From contig NC_092686.1 in the NCBI RefSeq assembly GCF_964275005.1, forward strand, positions 15,071,696-15,135,695: a stretch of 64,000 nucleotides of DNA, written 5' to 3'. Positions 21,450 to 34,779 of this stretch are shown here, in pieces. Position 1 is the stretch's first letter. Each line of letters begins with the position of its first letter. Made by a program: the position numbers and the translations under genes. The stretch comes from Diadema setosum. Its lineage: Eukaryota > Echinodermata > Echinoidea > Diadematoida > Diadematidae. Under the pieces are notes generated by a model that was given only the letters and a program-made list of their open reading frames with translations, was not told the DNA's origin and did no database searches.

Positions 21450-23770
21450 TTTTCTGCTGGTAATAACAGTACCAACTTGTGGACAGGTCTCTCCAGTTCA
21501 CTAGGGGGGCGTTGACGCTTTCCCTCATTGTCCAGCAAGCCGTCGGCCATCAGCACCTTGACCTTCCTGATCAAGCCGTCCTTGCTGGGGTAGACCTCGA
21601 TGACACGCGCGAGGGGCCACCTGCCACGAGCGTTGTCGTTCTCCTTCGCTATCACCACATCTCCAACTGCGAGTTGTCAGCTTGGGCTGACCCACTTCTG
21701 ACGGCTCTGCAGTTGCTGAAGATACTCTCTCCTCCACCTTAGCCAGAACTGATTGGTCAAATACTGGACCCTTCTCCACCACTTCCGCGCAAACATATCT
21801 TCCCGCTGGAGCTGTCCTGGAGGGGGTAGGGCGACCTTCGGCTTTATGGTTAAAAGATGAAGCGGTGTCAGCGGCTCTGGTGTCTCAGGGTCACTTATGC
21901 CAGATGTGGTCAGGGGTCTGGAATTGATGATGGCCTCTGCCTCTGTCGTGAATGTACAAAAGGCCTCATCATCTAACTGGCTTCCTGCAGACTTCATCAG
22001 CGGCTCTAGGACACGGCGAACTGTCTGGATCTGTTGTTCCCATACACCACCCATGTGAGAAGCATGAGGTACATTCATTACGAATGGTACCCAGTCACAT
22101 CCATTTTCCAACAGATACTCTCGCACCCTCTCCTGGTCCATCTCTGACAAGGCTTCCCTGAGCTCGTTTCGTGCCCCAACAAAGGTTGTAGCCTGGTCAG
22201 ATCGCAACACCCTCACAGATCCACGCCTATTCATAAAGCGTCGCAACGCGTTGATGAAGGCGCTGCTGCTGAGGCTATTTGCTGTCTCCAGGTGCACACT
22301 CCTGGATGATATGCACGTGAACAGCACCCCATACCTCTTTACTTCACTGCGTCGTTCCTTGATCAGGAATGGTCCAAAGTAATCAACTGCACAGTAGGAG
22401 AATGGTGGTGAGGGTTGTACCCTTTCCTCTGGCAGCTCTGCCATCTGCTGGGACAGCTGACCTCGAAGCCTTCTACAGATCACACAAGAGGAAATGCATT
22501 GTGACACAGCTGATGTGCCCCCTATCACCCAATATCCCTTCTGGCGCAGCTCATTGTGGGCGATTCCTCTGCCCATGTGCTGGGTTCTCTGGTGACAGTC
22601 ACGAATCGACAGCGTGCTAATGTGACACTTACGAGGAAGGATGATGGGATGTCTGACATCACTGGACATGTTGGCGCGATCTATCCGACCACCAACTCTG
22701 ATGATTCCCTCACTGTCCAGGAATGGGTCTAGCCTGAACAAGGCACTGGTTTTCTTGATTGCTGCATTTCTTGTGCGGACTTGGCCTCTGTCCACCACTT
22801 CACCAGTGTTCTCTAGACCTCTCAGTACCTGCAGTTCTTCATGGAAGTGCTCATGCTGTACACCCCTCAGGATAACTCTTTCCGCTTCTTGCATCTCAGC
22901 CACTGTTACGGGTGGAATTCTCGTTTCCCTTGTTCCAGTGGTCATCTTTTGATTGTGTCTCCCCTTCAACTTCTTTAACTGCAGGCAGTGTGCAATTGGT
23001 CGCTTGGCTGAGTGCCAAGTAGAGAAGCACTCAAGGCGACTTGACTCCAAGTGACCCGTTCTCTCTTGCAGCTGTGTTTTCAGGGCAGTTACACGTTTCA
23101 CTTCGGGGTCATCATCATCGATGGAGCAGGATTCTTCTGCGGTCGGCTGGAACACTCCATCCCTCCACAGAAAATCAGGCCCTCTGAACCAGGTGTCGCT
23201 GGAAGTGAGTTGTTGAGCTGTCATGCCTCGGGATGCCTTGTCTGCAGGATTCTGAGTAGTGTCTACGTAGAACCATGAGTCAGGATTGGTATGGTCCCTG
23301 ATGAGCTGTACCCTGTTGGCCACGTACACATGAAACCACCTGGCTTCATTCTTGATATAGCCAAGTACGACCTGGCTGTCTGTCCAGAAGAACTCCTTCA
23401 TGTCAGCATACTTCAACTCGGCTCTTAGGAACGAACTTGTCTTGGCAGAGACTGTTGCCGCTGCCAACTCCAGCCTTGGAATTGTAATGGGTCTCAAAGG
23501 GGTCACTCTGAACTTGCCTAGCACTAATGTACAGTGCGTCGTCCCATGATCGTCCACAAGACGGATGTATGAGCACTGCCCATATCCTGCTTGACTCGCA
23601 TTGGAGAAATGATGAAGTTCCACAGCCTTGATCTCCCCGAAATCGCTTGGTTTGAAACACCTGGGTATCCTGAGCTTCTCTAGCTCATGTACATCAGTCA
23701 GCCACCTTTCCCAGCACGGTTGAAGGTCATCTGGCATCGGGCCACACGGGTCATAAATTGAGCTGACCAC
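21450..23770 (-). pseudogene. RNase H and integrase region of the BEL/Pao element
   Basis: LHHFSNASQAGYGQCSYIRL and FFWTDSQVVLGYI belong to RNase H. HQRTQHMGRGIAHNELR with CISSCVICRR is the H2C2 zinc domain. YCAVDYFGPFLIKERRSEV, LRSDQATTFVGARNEL and PHASHMGGVWEQQIQTVRR are the integrase core, and a DUF5641-like C terminus (GRWPLARVIEVYPSKDGLIR) follows. The order is right for BEL/Pao pol. Confidence 0.88.
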
Positions 23771-24840
23771 TGAAAGAACGCCACGCCTGGTGAAGGGGCG
23801 TTCCTTGAGCTCAAGTTGAAGCCAAGGATGTCATTCGCGATGCACCATACGATTCCAAGGACTCTCTCTACTGTCTGGGTGCCTTTGTCAAGGTTAAGGC
23901 TCTCTGTGTTGATGGCTCTGTCCTCTAGTGGGAAGCTCTCCAACACTTCCTGGCTGTTTGAGGCTATCTTGTGAAGACGTAACCCTGCCTTCTCATAAAG
24001 TCCCTGGCTGTTTTTCAGGAGCTGGATTGCTGAAGGAACATCTGGCTCAGATCTAAGGCCATCGTCTACATAGAAGTCTGTCCGATGTAGTCGGCTGCTG
24101 AGAATCCGAATTCTCCTTCACCATCATCTGCCGCACGCCGCAGTCCAAATGTTGCTACTCCTGGTGAACTTGCTGCACCAAAAAGATGAACCTTCATGTG
24201 GTACTCTACAACAGGCTGCTCTGGGTTCCCATCTTCCCACCAGAGAAATCGCAACAGACCTCTGTCTTCAGGAGTGACGTAGAACTGGTGAAACATGCTT
24301 TTCACATCTGCAGTCACAGCGATGTAGTCCTTGCGGAACCTGCAAAGTACACCCAGAAGGCTATTCATCATATTTGGTCCCTGCAGCAAATTGTCGTTCA
24401 AGGACACACCTTGATATTTTGCTGAGCAGTCGAAAAGCGCACAGATTTTGTTCTTTCTTGGATGATACACACCTGTGTGTGGTATGTAGTTCACTCTGTT
24501 CTGGACTCCTAGACGCTCTGTTGGCACTGTCTCTGCATAGTTTTGGATTACGTCATCCATGAATGCTCTGTAGTCGTCGCAGAACTTTCGGTTTTTTCTC
24601 AGTCTGGCTGATAACTGATTCCATCTCTTGATTGCAAGGGGCTTGTTGACTGGGAGATTTGGTTCCTGAGCCTTGAGTGGCAATGGCATTTCGTAGTGCC
24701 CATCCTCACATCTTCGAACGCCCTTCTCCAGGATCTCCATGAGCTTGGTTTCTTCCACTGAGTAGGGTTCTCCCTTTGAGTCTGTCTCCTTGAAGTCTTG
24801 CTCAAGGACCTGGAGGACCTTCTCAGCACTGAACACCTCT
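23770..24840 (-). pseudogene. Reverse transcriptase region of the BEL/Pao element
   Basis: NYIPHTGVYHPRKNKICALF, DCSAKYQGVSLNDNLLQGPN and YIAVTADVKSMFHQFYVTPE are Pao-type reverse transcriptase motifs (fingers and palm). The catalytic YVDD region is recognisable downstream. The region is broken, as in the rest of this fossil. Confidence 0.85.
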
Positions 24841-25610
24841 TTTACCTTGCGGAAAAGGTGAACCTTTGATGTTTCTCCGTCACTGTCATTCTATTACAGA
24901 CTCCTTCATTACTGGTTGCTGTCAGACAGACACTCCCAACAACTCCCCAGCCAAGGAGAGATCTCTGCGCATAGGGGTCGTCCTCTTCACCACAGATGAT
25001 CTCCCTTGGTCTGATGGCTCTGGGACAATTGTTGCCAATTAGTAGAGACACCTCCACTGCAGGATTATACGGCATCAGGTGGTCTGCTATCGGTGCAAGA
25101 TGAGTCCAACGTCTAAGCGCCTGGCCCTTTGGGATCTGGGAGCACCTTGCAGGGACCTCGTCTCTTGTGAAGCAGTCTGGTAGCTTGATTGTGTGCTCTT
25201 TATTGAAGTCCAGCACCTCGAGACCACTGATTTTCTTACTCTTCACTTGTGCACTGTGGTGCATAGTGGTCAGTTGGAGTGTTGTGTCTGGTCCTTCAAT
25301 GTTGAGCTTTTGCCGCAGTCCCTCAGAAATGAACCCAACGTTCGACTGATCGTCCAAGATGGCGTACTGTAGCACTTCCTTTCCAGGATTACTTCTGTGC
25401 CTCACCCAGACCGGAACTATCATACAGTGCTCCCGACCATCCTGGTCTGGCAAGGAACACACAGTTGTGCAATTGGTTGAGCCCTGCGGTTTCACATCCC
25501 GATGGAGACAGGCTAGGTGGGTTCCCTCACACACCTTGCATTTCCTTCTCTCTGTGCAATCCTTCACTCGATGGGCATCTGTTTTTGCACATCCCATGCA
25601 CAATCAATTT
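24840..25610 (-). pseudogene. Zinc-knuckle and protease region of the BEL/Pao element
   Basis: CMGCAKTDAHRVKDC and RKCKVCEGTHLACLHRD form the zinc-binding knuckles. LQYAILDDQSNVGFISE carries the LDDxSN active-site motif of the BEL/Pao retropepsin (DUF1758 family). It lies between the gag-like part and reverse transcriptase, the expected order. Confidence 0.85.
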
Positions 25611-26990
25611 TGAAAGAAGAAGGCCTTCTTGGACTTGTATGAAACCTTCTGAAATTCTTGACATTCATCCAAGTGATGTGCCTGTTCGTAGTATGGGCAT
25701 GAGGAATATTGCCCCTGCTTTGTGTTTGGTCGGCTTGTTGTTCCAGATGTGGAGAATGTTCGCCCAGAGTTGCTGCTTGTGGTTCTACCAGATGCAGGCT
25801 TTGCCTGCACATCATGTCTCGGGCTCTCTAGCTCAGGCATGTTGGCCTTCTCAGCTGCCTCTCTCACAAAATTTGCAAACTCTGTGAATGTGGGATAGCA
25901 GCATTTTCCACCTTGTGATTTTTTCTTCAGTACTACGTCCCGCTACTTCGAATCCAAATAATGTGGCAACTTAGCCAAGACCTGGGCGTTCTCTTGTGGG
26001 CAGTCCAGAATGCCTAGGTTGGGGACCATGACCTTGGCTGCAGTTACCTTGTCCAGAAAATCAGAGAACTCTCTCAAAGCTTTACCATCCCTGGCATTAA
26101 CTTTAGGCCACTTCTCCAGACGGTTCATGTAGGAACAGCTTACTAGCGTGCTGTCTCCATACCGCTCCTTCAGCACAGATCTGGCCCTCTGGTATGCATC
26201 GTCAGTACCAAGGAGGAGGTAATGGTCGACCACATCCTTTGGTTCTCCCCTCACATATTGCCCAAGATAGTTTAACTTCGTAGTGGGATCTACTTGTTTC
26301 GAATCAATCAGAGCATCAAATGCATTATTCCACATCGGAAATTGTAGAGGATCTCCGGTAAAAACTGGGACTGCTATTTTTGGCAATTGACCAGATGCAG
26401 CCAGCTGAAGACTGATGGCACCTTGTTGCCTGCTTGCATCTGCCATGTGCAACATACATCTTTCCATTGTACTGGAGATTCGATCCAAGGCAGTCGCTGT
26501 TTGCTCTGATTCGGGTTGCTTCTCTGCATAAATATGCGCTGTTTCCACTTGAACATGTGAAGGCGGGTTCTGTTGAGATGGCGCTTGATGCTGTTCTGAC
26601 TGTGCATGATCCAAGGACTTTCTCAGATCATTATCTTTCCCAGATTGCTGCTCTCCTGGCAACTCAGGCTGATCCATCCGAAGCATATCACCCATCTCAT
26701 CAACCACTTTCTGGACTGCTTCATTTTCTGCAATTTCTCTCTCCAATTGCAATTTCTGCAACATTTCTTCCCCTTTCAGTCTCAGCATTTCTGCCTGCAT
26801 TTCCTCATTCATTTTCCTCCTTTTTTCTTCCAATTGTTGAAGCTTGACTTGTCTTTCCTTTTCTGCAAAAGCCAACCTGGCTTTTAGGGCCGCTTCCTTC
26901 TTTTTGAGCTCAAACTTCTCGCTCAAACTTCTCGCTCTTGATTGAAGTTCTCGAAACCTAGCTGACGCAGCTGATGTCACTCATTGCTGC
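25600..26990 (-). pseudogene. gag-like region of the BEL/Pao element
   Basis: The minus strand encodes a charged coiled coil (RSLSEKFELKKKEAALKARL) followed by PKIAVPVFTGDPLQFPMWNN, the DUF1759 signature of BEL/Pao gag proteins, and KLNYLGQYVRGEPKDVVDHY. A Cys/His knuckle follows towards the protease. It formed the particle core protein. The region is part of a fossil and is broken. Confidence 0.85.
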
Positions 26991-27131
26991 TTCAGATCTG
27001 CTTGAGGATGATGCAGACATTTTGTTGCAATGGATACCAACACAGGTTTGACACGAACCGAGAGAGTGCAGACCTCTGCACTGTATTGAAATTACTGTTC
27101 TTGCTTCGTTAGATTACCATTCGATTATTAT

Positions 27132-28752
27132 TGTGGCTGCCTCAGTTCACAACGACCTCGTTTGCTGAGGAGTTTCGTTCTCTGTTATACGCCCTGTATT
27201 ATTATTCGCCATACAACTTGTAAGATCCAACAGACGACACTGGAAACATAAATATACGACTAAATCCTGTTTAATCAGACTGGAATCCAACTTGTCATTG
27301 ATCTTGGAGTGGAGTGGAGTGGAGTGGAGTGGAGATAATAATCTGAAATAGATGTGATACAGACTCAATTCATACTTGTTTACCCTCATGTAACAAGGTA
27401 ATAAAACTGTAATACTGAAATCTGCACGTATCAGTCCATATAAATGTTAACTTCATCACGTGTAAACGTACACTGATAATTCAAATTTCACTTTATATTT
27501 CCATGAATAATAACCAAAATAAATATCAGACAATTTATCTTATTTGTGTCACAGCTTTCGATCTTTGTTGTCATAAACAGCTTGTGACAACTTCAGAATT
27601 TCACTTCACTGTACTTATTGAACATTATTACAATATGTGGATATATGCTATCAAATGACCATCTGAATGCACCCTAACAAAAAGGTTATATAACTCGGAC
27701 TCTTCCTACTAATTTACTGAAATATAATATAATCATCCAAATTGTTTTGACTTCCCATTGGGATTTGAATACCCACTAATGCTGGTGTATATTACAAGAT
27801 ATTCCTGTTTGTGAGATAATGTGTTTATTTATATTAATCAAATAATATCGTAATATCACCTGTAAATGCAAAGGTTACACTTTCCATCACATTATGTGTG
27901 TCTCTCTCAATTACTAATAACCTGACCACACAGAGTGCATGTAACTATAATTACTCTCTCACATACCACAAAGGATGAGTAACCTTATATACTATTATGT
28001 GTTACTAATATATTACAAACATGAAAATGACTGAGGATATTGAATATCACCTGTTTATCCCAGTGTTATCCCACTATAAATCTGAGATTATAAATGATAC
28101 TTGTATTAAATCATGTGCATAATAATCACTGACATCTGTACTAATTACTTATAGAAAGTTTGAACACTGCAATTAACACAGCAACAGCACTCACCTAATC
28201 TCCACACACTACTCATACATCCATGCACTACCCATTCACAAACAAAGACAAGCACTCATGGGAGCATACATCCACCTGAATCACAACTCCTTTGTCTACC
28301 AATATCTTACAAAGTTTGTATCATCTACCTAACTTTCTTACAACATAGAAAGCACACATGGAGTATACAGTGACTACAAAGTACATGTACTGTATAACAG
28401 TAAAGGCATAAAATGTCAGTTCTTACCGAATTCGGGCTTTGAAACACAGAGATCATCAAGTGAATGCTGTATAGAACTTTCTTATACGGTTTCCTCGGCT
28501 GCAATGCCTTTCTCTTCAGAAGTGCACAAAAGGGGCAGCTCCTTCTCAATATACCAACCACCTTCACTGAGTTGAAACAAGGGGGTCATTATGGAATGTT
28601 TACATTAGCTGGGGACGGAGGGCTTTATCTCCTCCTTGGGGTTTGCCTGGACTGACCATTTCAGACCTGTTTATGATGGTTAGTCTTGGTCTGTAAATTC
28701 ACACAGAAACAACAAAGTTGCTAAGACCTCACTACACATAGCTGTAGTGACA
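27132..28752 (-). repeat. 5' LTR of the BEL/Pao element
   Basis: In the element's own orientation this is the upstream LTR. On the plus strand it starts TGTGGCTGCC and ends GTAGTGACA, and is nearly identical to 19564-21192. It carries five (GGAGT) units near its outer third. An open frame inside (28325-28567, minus) is present unchanged in both LTRs and is not a gene. Confidence 0.93.
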
Positions 28753-28757
28753 GAAAG

Positions 28758-30440
28758 TGTCTAAGCTTTACTGATTTGCGGTCACTAGAGTCATGGTTCA
28801 CAACTGCAAGGCTTCAATGTGCTGGTCACATGATGGAAAGCGAAGAAATCTTCAACAAAAAATACCTCTTTATAAAAACAGAGCGTGGTGTAAGTGCATG
28901 TGTAGCCAAAACCGGGGCAAGTTTGTCCCATGAGCTATCCCATAATGCATCTAAAACGCTGCTCTGCGCACGGCACCTACGTATTGGCGATACCCTCAAT
29001 TCCTTGCAAATTTCTAGCCTTGTTGCATGGCTTCCTTGTGGCTGATTGTTATATGACTGACTGTTGTATTGGGTGTTCAAAAACATGGGCGTATGTGTGG
29101 GTAGCTAGTCCTTTGTCAGTAGAAAGCTTTGATTTCAGGATGGTACGTAGGCAGACAGGATGGTGGATAGAACATAAAATCAATCTGCGCATTCCCAAAA
29201 CCGAACATCTCTCTGTCCTGCAGATGTTCTGGTCAGTTCTTGTTGGAAATATCCCATGGTCTGTGAACAGGACAGGACGGATAGCTGCTGTGTGTTTTTA
29301 GGTACAGTAGTGCACACTCAGGATACACATAGCTTTCATACTTGGTGCAGTGGAAGCGAGACTCCCAGTCCTCAAAAATCGAGACAGGCAACAAATTAGG
29401 ACAGAGCAAGACTCACTAGAGAATGGACTTACCATCCTGAATGCCCTCCTGTCCCGAATCATAAGCTCTCTATTGGCGTTGAAAGAAAAAAAATATCTTG
29501 AGCACCAAGTTCATTCAAAGGCATAGATGGAACACACAAACTGGAAATGAAAAGGCTGTGACAGCATACTTGCTTGTGTAAACAGCATTTAATTATCTCT
29601 GTCTTTGCTTTGCAGCAGTTCTGAAATGATTACAAGTCACACACAAAGTCAAGAGTACATGTATCTCTGCCAATATAAATAACACACAATTTGTACATAA
29701 AACTTCTTGCAAAATTAAATATACTGTAACAGACTCGTACACCCACTACTGATTCTCTACTTAATTATGGTTAACACTTGTAACACGAAAAAAAAAAAGT
29801 ATCAAAAGTGAGTTTTGAACAACTGTACTGCGCTTTAAGCAATTGCAGCAAATATTTTCCACTCAATTTCATCGCTAAATCTGTTCCAGTTAAGGAATAC
29901 GTTACATCTCGTAGAATTTTGGTGAGATAAAGTGTACAGCCCAAATGGCCGATTATCAGTGTGTAGTTCATGAGTTTTCAATAAAAGAATTATGTATGCA
30001 ATCAAATTTAGTTTAAACTGTACATAATCATTATATTGTTGGAGTTAAAGCTAACTATTTTCTCATACATAGCTTATATTCATGAAGGTAGTTATTCATT
30101 TTCATACCATCTCTTTGGTGTCACAGATATTAGAGGAAACTGCATACATGTACAATGTAGTATTCTCATTTTTGCTCCAAACTCTAATACGTGTGCATAG
30201 CAATCATTTCAAGGACTGATAATGACTCGGACGTTCTGCCACAGTCCAGACAAAATATTCAAAACAACATTCAAAGTTCTTACTGTACACAGATAGCACT
30301 GCCTCAAACTGATCCCATCATTTTGAAGGTGATCGGTCACATTAAATGCAGATTTTGTAGACTCCTCACATTTCATATATTAACTAAAATGCCCATTGAA
30401 TACATGAAACAACAACAAACCCAAACCCTAACACAGGAGC
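28758..30440. other. Intergenic flank, nothing recognised
   Basis: This resumes the host sequence after the retroelement. Open frames are short and domain-free. It lies downstream of both convergent host genes and may include 3' UTR of either. Confidence 0.4.
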
Positions 30441-31007
30441 TTAAAGGACAAGTTCACCTTCATTAACATAAGGATTGAGAGAATGTAGCAATATTAGTCG
30501 AACACATCATTGAAAGTTTGAGGAAAATCGGACAATCCGTTCAAAAGTTATGAATTTTTGAAGTTTTTGTGCAGTCACCGCTGGATGAGAAGACTACTGC
30601 AGTGTCTGATGTCACATGTGTACAACGATATAAGGAAAATATAAAGAGAATTTCACAAAATTTCATCTTTTGAAAAAAGTACACATTCCCTCGACTCGTT
30701 ACTGACATGTGTTATGGGTAATATTATTCCCATTGCCTTTAGAAAGAGGCAAGTCAAGTGCTCTTTAATTATACGAAAAAAGTGAAAATATGTGGAATTT
30801 TCTTTACATTTTCTTTATACTGTTGTACTCATATGACATCACGAGCCTTAGTAGTCTCCTCATCCAGCGGTTCCAACACAAAAATGTTAAAAATTCATAA
30901 CTTTTGCATCGATTGTCCAATTTTCCTCAAACTTTCACTGATGTGTTCTACTAATATTGCTGCATTCTCTCAATCCTTATGTTTATGAAGGTGAACTTGT
31001 CCTTTAA
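30441..31007. mobile_element. TTAA-flanked MITE with long TIRs, second copy
   Basis: The left end TTAAAGGACAAGTTCACCTT and the right end GGTGAACTTGTCCTTTAA are inverted repeats continuing inward for more than 200 bases (GAAAATCGGACAATCCGTTC, and its inverse on the right). The internal similarity to 11296-11865 (ACACATCA-TGAAAGTTTGA, AAAAGTTATGAATTTTT, CCGCTGGA-GAG) shows one family. It is non-coding. Confidence 0.78.
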
Positions 31008-34000
31008 CATTTCATATTTTTGTGCAAAAATTGATTTTGTAAGAGAGAAATCTCATTTTGTAAAATGTAACAAAAATGATTTGAGTGCATACTCATCACA
31101 GTACTAGTAATCATTGAGTTGACTAGAGTAATGAGAACATCCTTCAAAATTGAATAAAAATATTTAAAAAAATTGAGTACTAATATCAATGGGCATTATT
31201 TTGTTGCAAAAATTTCATTAGCCAATATCTTACAGCGCGAGGACACACAAACGCTCAAAGTTTACTGTTTGTGCTTTCCAGTTTCTTGGTTTTTGGCAAG
31301 ACGTAGGTGTCTAGCACCAGCAGACAAACTTCAATAACACACACTACATTACTCTCTATTTGAGCAATTGATTTCACACTTGCCACTGTATCAAAACGGC
31401 ACGACAACAGATTTCTCAAAATGTCAGATTTTGAACAATACGGGTGAACTCCGTTACGATATAGGATGGCAAACATGTTAGATAAAATCTTGTTGAAATG
31501 GACAAAGTAAATCTGGAAAAGGAGTTTTAAAATCTTCTTGTTCTAACAAAATAGTGTAGTATCCATGTTCATTATAATAGGGTTCACCTGGAATGTTGTC
31601 ATCAGAAAATCTAAATGCAGCCTGCTGCAACCTCATCTCAAAAGGTAATGCAAATATCAAATGCATGCAATGAATGCAATGGGGATATTCAAAGGCAGAT
31701 TTTCACAAAGACCCCAAAGTACTGTATGCCCTAACAATGGATGAGGCAACCATTCATTTATGCCTCACTCAGAACCAACCTTAGTCCATGCCCAGTCTAA
31801 AATCAGATTATTTATTAGATTTATTGGAAGAGGAAACATGAGCAAGAGGACAACTTTTGGAAATCTTGACATGAATGGTTCTCTGTAACATAGAGACACA
31901 TCTGTTTTTAAACAAAGCAGGTTATATATATATATAGGGTTAAACCTTCAAGTTGTCAAATTCACCCACCACAGTTCCAACTGCAGTGCAAATGGAACAG
32001 AGTATACTGGATTCAGAAGGGAAAATGTAATAAAAACAATGGAACAATCTGCATGTATTTCACATTCCATGCAAGCTGCTTTAAGATCGGTTTTAAACAG
32101 GTTCCAGCCTGCCTTGCAAGACTCCTACACATCTCGAAAAATGATAACATTTAAAAATTAGGTTTCCATATGCACCTCACAAGCTTTCAAACTAGCTTTT
32201 AGTAAAAGCACGCATTAGTCTTTACATGTATGTACACATAAATAGGATTCTAAAAAATAAGATGGGTTTACAGATTTGTATTAATAATTTACATTCACAC
32301 CCATCCATGCTAAAACCTGTAACAAATCAGTCTTACACAAAGTTTGATAGTGTATCAAAAGACAAGATGTAGGAACTCCAAGGTAAATAGTACATAATAA
32401 TACATGTGCTACTTTATGTTTTGTGGTGTGTTTTTTTTTTTTCTCCAATTGAAGTTTAAAGATGATGAAAAACAACAACTGAAGACCTCTTATACTGCTT
32501 TACAAATGAAGTTACCAAAGTCTGTGCAACAGAGAAATGACTTCAAGAAGATGGTGTGAAATACAAGGGAGAAATGACTTCAAGAAGATGGTGTGAAATA
32601 CAACAAGGGAGAAATAATGTGATTAATGCCTCAAACAAGTCGACATGCAGGTACACATTTTGACACAGAATTTTACTTGAGGGCAATTGTCTTCCTTGGA
32701 ATGGTGTAAAAATGGCAGGACTATCATCTACATGCAAGGCAAAAATCTAAAAAGATGTTTGCGTATATGCATTGCGTTTTCAATTAAAATCTTATTTAAT
32801 TATACATGTATATGCAAAAATGTAACAGCCCTTCATTGTAGATTTAAGATTTCTAATATTATTCATTTGTGCAAATTGATGAATTAATTGTATTTCTACA
32901 TCTAGCTTATGGCTAGAGATTTAGTTTTCTGTTTTTTGGCATGTACAGTCAAGGTGAATCAAATATACATCAAGGTGCAAATCTGACAGAATTTCAGTTA
33001 ACAACGAACACATCACAAAATCAGATCAGAAAACAGCAGACGGTGTTTACTGTGAAAGAGAAATCACACATACTGGGTTTTGACGGCAAATTTACCAATC
33101 ACATCACATATGTATATTTAGTAATATAGAGATCTAACAACATAGCACACGAGTGACAATTCAGTCGTCCCTACCTACTCGTCCCCATCAAAAAGCAACA
33201 AACAAACAACTACACACCAGAAACTTAACTTTCAAAAATCAATATGATATGTCTTTGTGTAGAAACCAGTGGGGATCTGATCATCTTTGCAGGATTTCTT
33301 CAAGATCCATGTACACATTACATTTAAACAGTTTGAAAATGTGCACAGAAGTGTGCTCCGCTACTTGGACCATCTACAGAGGAAAGGAAGAAACCCATTA
33401 GTGCTCATACCACCAAAGAGGTTCAAGAGTTCGAGTTCCAACTGGCTATAATTATTCAATCAGCAGACAGTTTTCTTTGGATGCACAGAAGAATTTCACT
33501 GGACTGGTGTATTTGTGCCTGTGATGACTGGGAGGGCATTTCATGAAGCGTTTTGTCGGATATTTTGTCTGACAAAATGTTAAAAGCTACTGAAATCCAT
33601 GCATCTGATTGGCTGAGAGCAAATTTGTCCGACAAGTTGTCAGACAAAATGCTTCATGAAATGCCCCCCAGGATTTGATGTCACTATCTTTCTGAGCAAT
33701 CTGAAGATTAATTTTGAACCCTGACATGATATCAGGTATATTTTGCTTGTTTACTCGTTAAATGAAATGAAATTCCACCAAATGATCAAACATATCAAAC
33801 AAAAGTAAATCCCTTCCAGAAATATGTGCAAAAGTGTCAATCGGAGCTGTATGTTGTGAAAGTGTTTGAAACTGTACCCTACTGGAAAGTAAATTTTATT
33901 ACTTTTCTGATTGATACCTACAACAAAAATGATATGGTATAATCTTCAAATATAGCTCTTCATAAGTTAGTATGTGAGATTGGTGTCTGACATGTCCAGT

Positions 34001-34779
34001 CAAATCATTTTAATTTTAATTTCATCAATCTTTGCGCAATTTATATTTTCACATCCCTGTGTCTCTACCATAATGTATCACTTATCTTTAATATGGAGGA
34101 ATGGCAAAAAGTGATTCCATCACCACCATAAAGACATATTTTTTTCATAGATACTGACTTGATATTATGCAATGAGACACAAAACAATCATCTTCCTATC
34201 GGTGAGGCAGATCCAGTTTGGCACACACTTTCAACATTTTTGAGTGGCAGCGTCAGGGGTTCAAAGGGAATCAAGACTGTCGTGACTCTACCCAATATCT
34301 CTTGAAGCTCTTTGCTTGTACTGTACTAAAGCAGTCACGTTCTCTACACAACTACTTTACTTCCATCAATGCAAATGATTTGTGGACACCCATGACTATT
34401 CTACACATGCACTCCCCAAACCAACTGGCCTCACAAAATGACCTTGCTCAACTGCTCAGTGTTATTCTCATTCTCTTTCTCAGTTACCTAGTACCCTCTG
34501 GCAATGAATAAGCACACATGGTGCAAGCTACAGTAGGATGTATGCACATGCACATACCAGAGAAAATTGAATTGAGTTTGCACTTTGGTACTCAGGGTTC
34601 CTGAAGTACTTTTAAACTTTTGGCAACATTTACATCTGAAATTGGAAGTCTAATGGAAATACTTAGGGTTTGTAAGAGCTGCTTGTTCAAGGTCTTTATC
34701 AAGGAGTATTTCCAGCAAGTTTGTCACTATATGGGTCACCACTAGATTAAAAGCTTCAATAACTGTCAGCATGAATACA
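31008..34779 (-). other. Probable 3' UTR or 3' flank of the ANKRD26-like gene
   Basis: This is AT-rich sequence downstream of the ANKRD26-like stop codon. Several TTTATT hexamers on the plus strand (for example at 33895-33900) would be AATAAA on the transcript strand, so the 3' end could be anywhere here. A 62-codon open frame at 31478-31666 (minus) is unremarkable except for its length. Around 32540-32600 a 37-base segment (GAAATGACTTCAAGAAGATG plus flank) is tandemly duplicated. The foldback at 33531-33670 is listed separately. Confidence 0.4.
33531..33670. repeat. Foldback MITE with GGGCATTTCATGAAGC ends
   Basis: The left end GGGCATTTCATGAAGCGTTT and the right end, reverse complemented GGGCATTTCATGAAGCATTT, are almost identical; TTTGTCNGACAA blocks recur on both arms. 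The element is about 140 bases, without coding capacity. The target duplication is not clear. Confidence 0.6.

Larger units (their letters stand above)
19564..28752 (-). mobile_element. BEL/Pao LTR retrotransposon, nearly complete structure
   Basis: The element lies in minus orientation with LTRs at both ends (TG...CA termini) and a 5-bp target duplication GAAAG outside them, typical for BEL/Pao. Internal parts on the minus strand, in order, are a gag-like coiled-coil region with a DUF1759-type segment, a Cys/His zinc knuckle with a DUF1758-type aspartic protease, reverse transcriptase, RNase H, and an H2C2 zinc-binding plus DDE integrase ending in a DUF5641-type tail. A TGGTAATC sequence shortly inside the 5' LTR might be a primer-binding site. 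About 20 differences in about 1.62 kb separate the LTRs by eye (near 1.2 percent), so the insertion is young. The coding part is broken, with perhaps four to six breaks. Confidence 0.92.
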
